DNA from: Pseudomonadota bacterium
GTDB lineage: Bacteria > Pseudomonadota > Alphaproteobacteria > Rhizobiales > Rhizobiaceae
Length of the DNA: 64,000 nucleotides
Assembly (NCBI GenBank): GCA_023451735.1
Contig: JAEXYH010000004.1
Location: 1-64,000, forward strand
Direction of reading: 5' to 3'
Part shown: piece by piece, positions 35,456 to 43,448 of the stretch
Numbering within the stretch: position 1 is the stretch's first letter
Layout: every line of letters begins with the position of its first letter
Notes under the pieces: generated by a model
What the model was told of the DNA's origin: nothing
Seen by the model: the letters and a program-made list of their open reading frames with translations, nothing else
Database searches by the model: none
Position numbers and translations under genes: made by a program

Positions 35456-36805
35456 ATGCCATTATTCGTTATCCTCGCGGGGGTCATCGTCCTCCTCTTT
35501 CTCATCACGAAGTTGAAGCTCAACACCTTCGTGTCACTCATCATCGTATCCTTCGGGGTTGCCGTTGCGCTCGGCATCCCCTTTCCGAAGATCGTCAAAT
35601 CGATCGAGGGCGGCATCGGGGGAACGCTGGGCCATATTGCGCTCATCTTCGGCATCGGCGCCATGCTCGGCCGGCTGATTGCCGACGCCGGTGGCGCACA
35701 GCGCATCGCCATGACCCTGATCGATCGCTTCGGCACCAAGAATGTCGAATGGGCCGTGGTCATCGCATCCTTCATCATCGGTATCGCGCTGTTCTTCGAA
35801 GTCGGCCTCGTTCTGCTGATTCCGATCATCTTCACCATGGCCAGCCAGATGAAAATTTCGGCACTGCGCCTCGGCGTGCCGATGGTGGCGGCACTTCTCG
35901 CAACCCATGCCTTCCTGCCGCCGCATCCCGGCCCGACGGTGATTGCGGGTGAATATGGCGCCAATATCGGCATGGTGCTGCTCTATGGCATCATCATCGC
36001 CATCCCGACCGTCATTGTCGGCGGAACCTTCTACAACAAGATCGCCAGAAAGATCGTGCCAAGTGCATATAACCGCGTCGGCGACCTGTCTTCCATCGGT
36101 AGTCAGAAGACCTTCGGTGATGACGAGATGCCCGGCTTCGGCGTCAGCGTCCTGACTGCCATGCTGCCGGTCATCCTGATGTCGATCGCCACCATCGTGA
36201 CGATCATTCAGACGGAGATGGCGCTTGCCGACAATAACGCCTTCGCACTGATCCGGCTTGTCGGCGACGCATCGTCTGCCATGCTGATCTCGATCCTCGT
36301 CGCGCTCTACACGATGGGCCTCAAACGCAACATACCCATGCGAGACCTGATGAGCTCCTGCGGATCGGCAGTTTCGCATATCGGCATGATGCTTCTGATC
36401 ATCGGTGGCGGTGGTGCATTCAAGCAGGTTCTCATCGACGGCGGTGTCGGTGCATATATCGCGACCCTGTTCGCCGGCAGCGCCGCCTCGCCGATTGTGC
36501 TAGCCTGGGGTGTTGCAGCCATCCTGCGCATCTCGCTCGGCTCGGCCACGGTCGCGGCCATATCGACGGCTGGCCTCGTCATTCCCGTTCTCGCCGACAA
36601 TCCGGCGAACCTTGCCCTGGTGACACTGGCTACAGGGGCCGGGAGCGCCATCGCATCACATGTCAACGATGCGGGCTTCTGGATGTTCAAAGAGTTCTTC
36701 GGACTCAGCATGAAGGAGACCTTCCTGACCTGGACGGTCCTCAGCACGCTGGTCTCTGTCGTTGGTCTTGCAGTAATCCTCCTCATCAGCACGGTCATCG
36801 CCTGA
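35456..36805 (+). CDS. GntP-family sugar-acid permease (YjhF/YagG-position transporter)
   Basis: The 449-residue membrane protein has about 12-14 hydrophobic segments and typical GntP motifs: FGIGAMLGRLIADAGGAQRIA, FFEVGLVLLIPI, THAFLPPHPGPTV and the late ATGAGSAIASHVNDAGFWMFKEFFGLS. E. coli YjhF has the same length. GntP transporters take up gluconate-like acids by proton symport; D-xylonate is the likely substrate here given the neighbouring dehydratase and aldolase. Confidence 0.92.
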   Translation: MPLFVILAGVIVLLFLITKLKLNTFVSLIIVSFGVAVALGIPFPKIVKSIEGGIGGTLGHIALIFGIGAMLGRLIADAGGAQRIAMTLIDRFGTKNVEWAVVIASFIIGIALFFEVGLVLLIPIIFTMASQMKISALRLGVPMVAALLATHAFLPPHPGPTVIAGEYGANIGMVLLYGIIIAIPTVIVGGTFYNKIARKIVPSAYNRVGDLSSIGSQKTFGDDEMPGFGVSVLTAMLPVILMSIATIVTIIQTEMALADNNAFALIRLVGDASSAMLISILVALYTMGLKRNIPMRDLMSSCGSAVSHIGMMLLIIGGGGAFKQVLIDGGVGAYIATLFAGSAASPIVLAWGVAAILRISLGSATVAAISTAGLVIPVLADNPANLALVTLATGAGSAIASHVNDAGFWMFKEFFGLSMKETFLTWTVLSTLVSVVGLAVILLISTVIA

Positions 36806-36811
36806 AGAACC

Positions 36812-36844
36812 TGGCGGAAGGCGCTGTCCCCCGGCGCCTTCCGC
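36812..36844 (+). terminator. hairpin terminator after the GntP permease
   Basis: Perfect 12-bp arms GGCGGAAGGCGC and GCGCCTTCCGCC enclose a 9-nt loop, 6 nt after the permease stop. The following sequence has only a weak T content. It probably ends most yjhHGF transcripts before the regulator gene. Confidence 0.65.
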
Positions 36845-36987
36845 CATATGCTTGTCGCCACGGCACCCATACGGCCTGCGCGACAAGTCGCGTACATGTC
36901 AGACAGGGAAAAGTATGTTAGAAATCGCCCGTTCATTCTTCAGGCAAGCCGCGATCCGTCGGGTTGCCCTCATCCAATCGGGTAAGT

Positions 36988-37746
36988 ATGCCAACCATTC
37001 AGTCCGTAGACAGAGCACTTCAGATTCTCGACCTGTTCGACGATCAGAACAAAGAGATCAAGATCACCGATATCAGTGCCCGGACCGGATTGAACAAGAG
37101 CACGCTGCACGCGCTCCTAAAAACCTTGCAGGCCCGCGGTTACATCGACCAGAACGAAGACAACGGGCGTTATCGCCTTGGAATGAAACTGGTCGAGCGG
37201 GGCAATTTCGTCATCAGCTCGATCGACATCCGCACGGTCTGCAACCGCTTTCTCGTCGACCTTTCGGCCCAGACCGGTCAGACGACCCATCTCGGCATTC
37301 TCGATGGCGGACATGGTGTCTATATCGACAAGGTGGAAGGTCAGGCGGCCATCATTACCTATTCGCGGATCGGCCGAAGATTGCCGCTGCACTGCACTGC
37401 CATGGGTAAAGTGCTCGTCGCTTATCAGGATGAGAAGACCAGAAAGCGGATCCTTCAAGGCTATTCTTTCGACGCGATGACGTCGCGCTCGATCACCAGT
37501 GAGCAGGCCTTTGAAGAAGAGCTCACGAAGGTTCTTGAACAGGGTTATGCGATCGACGACCAGGAACATGTAAAGGGCGTACGCTGCACCGCCGTGCCGA
37601 TCTTCGACCACAAGGGCAAGATCACCGCGGCCATAAGCCTTTCCACGCTGACATCCATCGTCAACAACCGCGATTTCGAGCGTTACATCGGCCTGCTGAA
37701 TTCCATCAGCGGCGAAATCTCCGCCCAGATTGGCCACCGGTCCTAA
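36988..37746 (+). CDS. IclR family transcriptional regulator (YjhI-like position)
   Basis: The 252-residue protein has an N-terminal winged helix (about 5-70: SVDRALQILDLFDDQ, LNKSTLHALLKTLQARGYI) and a C-terminal IclR effector domain (about 80-250) with LPLHCTAMGKVLVAY and DDQEHVKGVRCTAVPIFD. In E. coli the yjhFGH cluster is next to the IclR gene yjhI, and this gene holds the corresponding position. It probably represses the xylonate operon in the absence of substrate. The ATG at 36988 is preferred over a TTG at 36964. Confidence 0.92.
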   Translation: MPTIQSVDRALQILDLFDDQNKEIKITDISARTGLNKSTLHALLKTLQARGYIDQNEDNGRYRLGMKLVERGNFVISSIDIRTVCNRFLVDLSAQTGQTTHLGILDGGHGVYIDKVEGQAAIITYSRIGRRLPLHCTAMGKVLVAYQDEKTRKRILQGYSFDAMTSRSITSEQAFEEELTKVLEQGYAIDDQEHVKGVRCTAVPIFDHKGKITAAISLSTLTSIVNNRDFERYIGLLNSISGEISAQIGHRS

Positions 37747-37864
37747 GACAGGCCGGATATCCTGGCCCTCGATCAGACCCGGATACACACCCGGTTACCT
37801 TCCTGACGGGAGATGCTGCGCTAGCCCTATGCCCATCCGCTTCGGATCCATCATTCCGGCCCCC

Positions 37865-37882
37865 AAGTCATGCAACTGTCAT
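37865..37882 (+). promoter_or_regulatory. PHO box upstream of alkaline phosphatase
   Basis: AAGTCAT-GCAA-CTGTCAT reproduces the PHO-box layout of two CTGTCAT units separated by 4 nt; the second half is perfect, the first matches 5 of 7. It ends 51 nt before the phosphatase start. Activation by PhoB under phosphate limitation is inferred. Confidence 0.65.
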
Positions 37883-37933
37883 ATGGCGGGACTAGGAGGA
37901 GATGTCGTTTTTTCACATGTCTGTGAGGGGAAT

Positions 37934-39688
37934 ATGCGCACTCTTTTTTCCGCCTTGGTCGCCACGACCATTCTTGCCGGCGCCGCCCAGGCCGCCGAAA
38001 TCTACCCGCTCGATCGCGCGACGATCCTGACCGGTTCGCCGTTTGATTTCAAAGTCGAATTCGATTCTGTCGTAAAGCCTGAAGACGTCAAGATCACCGT
38101 CAACGGCCAGGATTATAAGGCAACGTTCGGCAAGGAAGTCGAGTTCGTCGCCGAAGAAAAGAACAAGGACAAGGTTCTTGGTTCGGCAGTCATCCTGCGC
38201 GGCGTAACGCTCGCCGAGGCTGGCGACTACAAGGTTGAAGTTGCCGCCGGCAGCGAAACCAAGGCCACCACCTGGACCGTTTACGGCACGCCGGAACAGG
38301 CCAAGGCCAAGAACGTCATTTTCCTGATCGCCGACGGTCTGTCAGTTGCTCACCGCACCGCAGCCCGCATCATGTCCAAGGGCATGACCGAGGGCAAGGC
38401 CAATGGCCGCCTGAACATGGACGAGGTTCCGCCGGCAGCCTTCATCGGCACTTCGGCCACCGACGCCGTCGCCACCGATAGCGCCAACACCATGTCGGCC
38501 TACATGACCGGTCACAAGACCGCCGTGAACGCCATTGGCGTTTATGCCGACCGTACGCCTGCCTCGATGGACGACCCGAAGGTCGAAAACATCGCTGAAG
38601 CGCTGCGCCGCCAGACCAAGAAGTCGATCGGCATCATCTCCACTGCCGAACTGCAGGACGCAACGCCGGCAGCCGTCGTCGCCCATACCCGCAAGCGCGG
38701 CGACAAGGCCGAAATCAACGGCATGCTGTTCGATGTAAAGCCGGAAGTGGTTCTCGGCGGCGGTTCCGCGTACTTCCTGCCGCAGGCAACTGCCGGCTCG
38801 AAGCGCAAGGACGACAAGGATTACATCGCACTGTTCAAGGAAGCCGGTTACACGCTGGCAACCAGCAAGACGGAACTCGCAACGGCTGCCGGCACCAACA
38901 CCGGCAAGATCCTCGGCCTGTTCCACACCGGCAACATGGATACCACGCTTGATCGCGAGTTCCTGAAGAAGGGCACCGTCGGTAAATTCCCGGAACAGCC
39001 GGGCCTCGTCGAAATGACCAAGGTCGCGCTCGACAACCTGTCTAAGAACCCGGAAGGTTTCTTCCTGATGGTTGAAGCCGCCAACGTCGATAAGATGTCC
39101 CACCCGCTCGACTGGGATCGCGCCGTCATCGACACGATCGAATTCGACAAGGCCATCGGCGTTGCCCGCGAATTCGCTGCCAAGAACCCCGACACGCTGA
39201 TCGTCGTCACCGGCGACCACACGCACGGCGTTTCCATCATCGGCACCGTCGATGACGAAAAGCCGGGCACCGAGATGCGCGAAAAGGTCGGCACCTATGC
39301 CGAAGCCGGCTTCCCGAACTACGAAGACAAGGACGGCGACGGTTATCCGGACAAGGTCGACGTGTCGCGTCGCCTGTTCCTCAACGCCAACAACGGCCCG
39401 GACCACTACGAAACCTTCCGCCCGAAGCTTGACGCTCCGTTCGTTCCGGCAATCCAGAACGAAAAGAAGGAATATGTCGCCAACGAAGCCTACAAGGATG
39501 TCCCCGGCGCGGTTCTCGTAACCGGCATCATCCCGAAGAGCGCGGATAGCGGCGTTCACGCCGTTGACGATATCGTCCTGCAGGCCGAGGGCCCCGGCGC
39601 CGAAGGTTTCCGTGGCTACATGGAACAGAGCGACGTCTACAAGGCTCTCGCCGAAGCTTTCGCCCTTGGCGCAAAGCAGACCAACTAA
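37934..39688 (+). CDS. phoA: secreted alkaline phosphatase
   Basis: This 584-residue protein starts with a signal peptide (cleavage near AQA-AE, residues 19-22), followed by an immunoglobulin-like domain of about 100 residues (DFKVEFDSVVKPEDVKITVNG), then the alkaline phosphatase fold. Catalytic S183 sits in ATDSANTMSAYMTG with a metal Asp before it. Other metal ligands are in VEAANVDKMSHPLDWD and TGDHTHGVS. The N-terminal extra domain makes it longer than E. coli PhoA. It hydrolyses phosphate esters in the periplasm. A PHO box lies upstream. The in-frame extension to 37730 overlaps the IclR gene and is rejected. Confidence 0.92.
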   Translation: MRTLFSALVATTILAGAAQAAEIYPLDRATILTGSPFDFKVEFDSVVKPEDVKITVNGQDYKATFGKEVEFVAEEKNKDKVLGSAVILRGVTLAEAGDYKVEVAAGSETKATTWTVYGTPEQAKAKNVIFLIADGLSVAHRTAARIMSKGMTEGKANGRLNMDEVPPAAFIGTSATDAVATDSANTMSAYMTGHKTAVNAIGVYADRTPASMDDPKVENIAEALRRQTKKSIGIISTAELQDATPAAVVAHTRKRGDKAEINGMLFDVKPEVVLGGGSAYFLPQATAGSKRKDDKDYIALFKEAGYTLATSKTELATAAGTNTGKILGLFHTGNMDTTLDREFLKKGTVGKFPEQPGLVEMTKVALDNLSKNPEGFFLMVEAANVDKMSHPLDWDRAVIDTIEFDKAIGVAREFAAKNPDTLIVVTGDHTHGVSIIGTVDDEKPGTEMREKVGTYAEAGFPNYEDKDGDGYPDKVDVSRRLFLNANNGPDHYETFRPKLDAPFVPAIQNEKKEYVANEAYKDVPGAVLVTGIIPKSADSGVHAVDDIVLQAEGPGAEGFRGYMEQSDVYKALAEAFALGAKQTN

Positions 39689-39705
39689 GACTTGAACGCA
39701 TATGA

Positions 39706-39728
39706 GGGCACGCCACACCGGCGTGCCC
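39706..39728 (+). terminator. terminator hairpin after phoA
   Basis: Perfect 9-bp arms GGGCACGCC and GGCGTGCCC with a 5-nt loop lie 17 nt after the phoA stop, followed by TTACCCTGTTT, a weak T-tract. Confidence 0.6.
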
Positions 39729-39831
39729 TTACCCTGTTTCGGGAGCAATTGATCTCGGTTTCCCACCGATCTTGCGTTGTCCGCCTTTCGGCGTGACGAT
39801 GAGCGAATGTTTAAAAGGAAGGAGAAGGGTC

Positions 39832-40308
39832 ATGAAGAAGCTTCATCCGGCCCGTTTCAATCGCCGCCAGGCGCTCACCATAACACTCGGCCTCATGTCC
39901 GGCCTGCCCCTGTTGGCGACTGCCCGCCGCGCCGAAGCCAATAGCGACATCACCTTCGACGAGCTTTACGGCAAGGTCAGCGTTCTCGGGCTGGAATTCT
40001 CGGACAAGGTCAAGCAACTGAACGGCAAGGATGTCGCCATGCGCGGCTTCATGGCGCCGCCGCTGAAGGCCGAAGCGCAGTTCTTCGTGCTGACCGAAAT
40101 TCCGATGTCGATCTGCCCTTTCTGCTCGACGGACAGCGACTGGCCAGACAATATCGTCGTCGTCTATCTCGACGAGAAGCAGACCTTCACCCAGCCCAGC
40201 CAGACGATCGAAGTGCGCGGCAAGCTGGAAATGGGCTCGTGGACGGATTCAGAGACCGGCTTTGTCAGCCTGCTGCGCATCCGCCAGGCAGAGTACGCAA
40301 CGGTTTAA
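39832..40308 (+). CDS. Tat-exported DUF3299-like periplasmic protein
   Basis: The 158-residue protein has a twin-arginine signal (FNRRQALTITLG, residues 9-20; cleavage near AEA). The mature part reads GKDVAMRGFMAPPLK, then ICPFCSTDSDWPDNIVVVYL and VEVRGKLEMGS-like strands, an OB-fold-like domain resembling DUF3299. A CxxC-like pair is present (CPFC). It is the first gene of an operon with a LolD-type ATPase (4-nt gap) and an FtsX-type permease carrying a His-rich loop, which suggests a metal-linked role. The function is not established. Confidence 0.75.
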   Translation: MKKLHPARFNRRQALTITLGLMSGLPLLATARRAEANSDITFDELYGKVSVLGLEFSDKVKQLNGKDVAMRGFMAPPLKAEAQFFVLTEIPMSICPFCSTDSDWPDNIVVVYLDEKQTFTQPSQTIEVRGKLEMGSWTDSETGFVSLLRIRQAEYATV

Positions 40309-40312
40309 AAAC

Positions 40313-41002
40313 ATGCTTCCGCTGAAAATCGAAAATCTTGCCGTCTCCTTTCCCGGTCTGGCAACACCGGTGCTCGCCATCGACAACCTCGAAATCGCGG
40401 CCGGAAGCCATGTGGCTTTGACGGGGGGCTCGGGCTCGGGCAAGAGCACGCTCATCAACATCATTGCCGGGCTGGAGCGGGTGCGAAGCGGTCGCGTTCT
40501 CTGGGAAGCTGATAACATCGCGGACTTTTCCGAAGGCCGGAGAGACCGCTGGCGAGCCGCCAATATCGGCCTTGTCATGCAGGATTTTCATCTGTTTCCG
40601 GGCATTTCGGCGCTGGACAATATTCTCCTTCCCGCCCGGCTTTCCCGTATCGCCAATGCCGATCTCGTCCAGCGCGCCCGGACGCTGCTGTCGACGGTCG
40701 GCCTGAAGCGCCCGGAGCAGCATGTCGAAACCATGTCGCGCGGCGAGATGCAGCGCGTCGCGATCGCCCGCGCGCTCCTGCGCCAGCCCGGCGTCATTAT
40801 CGCCGATGAGCCGACGGCGAGCCTCGATCTCGAAAGCGGCGAAGCGGTCGGTGACCTTCTTCTTTCTGTCGCGGCGGATGCGGGCAGCACGCTGATCGTC
40901 GCCACCCATGACCCTCGCCTCATCGAACGGCTCGACCGCCGTCTGTCGCTGAGAAGCGGTCGGATCAGCGGTGATACGGGCACCAAGGACATCGCGGCAT
41001 GA
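40313..41002 (+). CDS. ABC transporter ATP-binding protein (LolD/MacB type)
   Basis: The 229-residue ATPase has Walker A GGSGSGKST, Q-loop VMQDFHLFPG, signature MSRGEMQRVAIARALL (an MSRGE variation of LSGGQ), Walker B VIIADEPTASLD and switch His in VATHDPRLI. It belongs to the group that works with FtsX-type permeases. The start at 40313 lies 4 nt after the DUF3299-like gene, and its stop overlaps the permease start by 4 nt, so the three products are probably made together. Confidence 0.9.
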   Translation: MLPLKIENLAVSFPGLATPVLAIDNLEIAAGSHVALTGGSGSGKSTLINIIAGLERVRSGRVLWEADNIADFSEGRRDRWRAANIGLVMQDFHLFPGISALDNILLPARLSRIANADLVQRARTLLSTVGLKRPEQHVETMSRGEMQRVAIARALLRQPGVIIADEPTASLDLESGEAVGDLLLSVAADAGSTLIVATHDPRLIERLDRRLSLRSGRISGDTGTKDIAA

Positions 41003-42423
41003 TCGGCTTCATTCTCGCAGATCTGCGCCGTCTCTGGCTCGGCGGTGCCGTCGTGGTGCTTCTGGTGGCGCTCGCAACCGCACTCGGCGTGGCGGTCACG
41101 CTGCAGGAACGTTCGCTACGTCTTGGCAGTGCCCGCGCCGCAGACAAGTTCGATCTGGTTGTCGGTGCCGCCGGCAGCGAGACACAGCTCGTCCTCTCCT
41201 CCATCTTCCTGCAGGCCGCCCCCCTGCCTCTGGTCGATGGTTCTGTCTTGACCAAGCTTTCCGCCGATCCGCGCGTCGATTGGGCAGCCCCGGTTGGCTT
41301 CGGCGACAGCTTTGCCGGTTATCCAATCATCGGCACCACCACAAAACTGGTCGCCAACACCACGACAGGCTTTGCCGAAGGCAAGATGTTCGCGCTGGAG
41401 GGCGAAGCGGTTCTCGGTGCTGCCGTCAACCTGCCGCTCGGCGCGGAGATCAAGCCGATGCATGGCACGGCCGAAACGGGCGGCCACACCCATGCCGGCC
41501 CTGCCTACAAGGTCACCGGCAAGCTGCAGCCGACCGGCACGCCCTGGGACCGCGCCATTCTGGTTCCGATCCAGGCCGTCTGGCATGTCCATGGTCTCGG
41601 CGAGGAGCATGGACATAACGATGGTGACGAGGTTACGTATGACGGTGAGCATCATGACGGAGATGAGCACGACCACGCCCATGAAAGCGAAGAACATCAT
41701 CATGCCGACGAAACCCATGTCGAGAGCGAGGCGGCGGCACACGCCACGCCTGTAACCGAGACGCCTTCCCCGCAGCCTCCTCGGCCCGCCTTTGCCCTTG
41801 GAGCCGCTTCCTCCGCTCATATCGAAGAAGACCACCACGGCAGTATCGATCCAGACGCGCCGATCGTTGAAAACTTCGGCGCTTCCACACCCGGCCTGCC
41901 CGCCATTCTCGTCAAGCCTAAAACGATTGCCGATGCCTATCGGCTGAGGCAGGAATATCGCACCGGCAGCACGCTTGGTGTCTTCCCCGGCGAGGTACTC
42001 ACCCGACTGTATGCCACGCTGGGTGACGCCAAGATGGTGCTGAGCGCGGTTGCTGCCGGCTCTCAGGGGCTTGTTGCGGCCGCACTCGTGCTGGTTACGG
42101 TCATCCATGTCGGTCAGAGGCGGCGCCAGATTGGCGCGCTGCGAGCCTTCGGTGCTCCGCGTGTTTCCGTATTCACCATCGTCTGGCTGGAACTTTTCCT
42201 GCTCGTCGCGCTCGGCATCGGCATCGGCTTCCTGCTCGGCCTTGGAGCCGCCCAGATCGGCGCACAGCTCTTTACGGCCAAGAGCGGCGTCATCCTTCCT
42301 GTCGGTTTTACGCGCGAAGACATGCGTCTGGCACTAGTCTTCCTCGGCTTTGCCGCCCTCCTTGCGGCCGTACCGGCACTCCTAGCCTACCGTCAGTCAC
42401 CGGCAACCGCCCTGCGCGCCTGA
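40999..42423 (+). CDS. FtsX-type ABC permease with histidine-rich periplasmic loop
   Basis: This 474-residue permease has one N-terminal membrane segment (about 12-33), a large extracytoplasmic domain and three C-terminal segments (about 350-470), the MacB/FtsX topology. Between residues about 194 and 247 the domain holds a stretch very rich in His, Asp and Glu (for example GEEHGHNDGDE and HDHAHESEEHHH). Such loops bind zinc, nickel or cobalt in metal transporters. It overlaps the ATPase gene by 4 nt. The resemblance to a Zrg-like zinc uptake system is an inference. Confidence 0.87.
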   Translation: MIGFILADLRRLWLGGAVVVLLVALATALGVAVTLQERSLRLGSARAADKFDLVVGAAGSETQLVLSSIFLQAAPLPLVDGSVLTKLSADPRVDWAAPVGFGDSFAGYPIIGTTTKLVANTTTGFAEGKMFALEGEAVLGAAVNLPLGAEIKPMHGTAETGGHTHAGPAYKVTGKLQPTGTPWDRAILVPIQAVWHVHGLGEEHGHNDGDEVTYDGEHHDGDEHDHAHESEEHHHADETHVESEAAAHATPVTETPSPQPPRPAFALGAASSAHIEEDHHGSIDPDAPIVENFGASTPGLPAILVKPKTIADAYRLRQEYRTGSTLGVFPGEVLTRLYATLGDAKMVLSAVAAGSQGLVAAALVLVTVIHVGQRRRQIGALRAFGAPRVSVFTIVWLELFLLVALGIGIGFLLGLGAAQIGAQLFTAKSGVILPVGFTREDMRLALVFLGFAALLAAVPALLAYRQSPATALRA

Positions 42424-42434
42424 TCGGCGCGCAG
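42412..42434. terminator. bidirectional hairpin across the permease stop codon
   Basis: Perfect 9-bp arms CTGCGCGCC and GGCGCGCAG flank a 5-nt loop that contains the permease stop codon. It sits between convergent genes (FtsX permease and the sugar ATPase ending at 42446). No long T-tract is seen. Confidence 0.55.
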
Positions 42435-42445
42435 GTAGCCGGCTC

Positions 42446-43444
42446 TCAAAGCCGTTTGCCGGCTTCGTCGAAACGATGCGTCATTTCGGGCGTATAGGAA
42501 AGCCAGACAGTTTCTCCTGACGCATAGACAGCGTCGCCAACCGCACGGGCGATGACGATGCCGACGCCTTCGACTGCAACATGCAGGAACGTGTCGCTGC
42601 CCAGTCGTTCGGAAAACTGCACGGCACCCGAAAGAAGCCCGCCTTTCCGATCGACCTCCAGATGCTCCGGCCTGACGCCAAGCGTATGCGCGCCGGCGGC
42701 TGCTGCCAGAGGTCCGGTGAAGAAGTTCATCTTCGGCGAACCGATAAAGCCGGCGACGAACAGGGTCTGCGGCTCGTTATAAAGATCGATCGGTGCGCCG
42801 ACCTGCTCGATCAAGCCCTTGTTGAGCACGACGATCTGGTCGGCGAGTGTCATCGCCTCCACCTGGTCATGCGTCACATAGATCATCGTCGCACCGAGAC
42901 GCTTGTGCAGTTGCGCCAACTCCACCCGCATCTGCGTGCGCAATGCCGCATCGAGGTTGGATAACGGTTCGTCGAAGAGGAAGACCTTTGGCTGGCGTAC
43001 GATGGCGCGGCCAATCGCAACACGCTGCCGCTGGCCGCCGGAAAGCTCCGCCGGCTTGCGTTTCAGGAGCGGCGTCAGTTGCAGCACATCGGCGGCGGCT
43101 TCAACCTTCGCCTTGATCTCCGCCTTCGGCACCTTCGCCATCTTCAGTGCAAAGCCGATATTCTCTCCCACATCCATATGCGGATAAAGCGCATAGGACT
43201 GAAAGACCATGGCGATGCCGCGTTCCGTCGGACGTTCCTCGGTCACATCACGCGCATCGATGAAGATCTTTCCGTCGGTCGCATCTTCCAGTCCTGCCGT
43301 AAGGCGCAGCAAGGTAGACTTTCCGCAGCCCGACGGGCCAACAAAGACGGTGAAGGATCCGTCCGGAATATGCAGCGAGGCATCGGGAATGACGGTGACC
43401 GACCCGAAGTCTTTCTTGATATTTCGATATTCGACAACGGCCAT
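42446..43444 (-). CDS. sugar ABC transporter ATP-binding protein (UgpC/MsmK/MalK type)
   Basis: The 332-residue ATPase has Walker A GPSGCGKST, FQSYALYPHMDV Q-loop, LSGGQRQRVAIGRAIV signature, LFDEPLSNLDA Walker B and VTHDQVEAMTL. A TOBE-type C-terminal domain follows (about 235-332, including LGVRPEHLEVD). It starts 4 nt after the GH43 stop and completes the oligosaccharide importer encoded upstream. The long in-frame extension to 43660 lies within the GH43 gene and is rejected. Confidence 0.92.
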   Translation of the reverse strand: MAVVEYRNIKKDFGSVTVIPDASLHIPDGSFTVFVGPSGCGKSTLLRLTAGLEDATDGKIFIDARDVTEERPTERGIAMVFQSYALYPHMDVGENIGFALKMAKVPKAEIKAKVEAAADVLQLTPLLKRKPAELSGGQRQRVAIGRAIVRQPKVFLFDEPLSNLDAALRTQMRVELAQLHKRLGATMIYVTHDQVEAMTLADQIVVLNKGLIEQVGAPIDLYNEPQTLFVAGFIGSPKMNFFTGPLAAAAGAHTLGVRPEHLEVDRKGGLLSGAVQFSERLGSDTFLHVAVEGVGIVIARAVGDAVYASGETVWLSYTPEMTHRFDEAGKRL

Positions 43445-43448
43445 CGGA

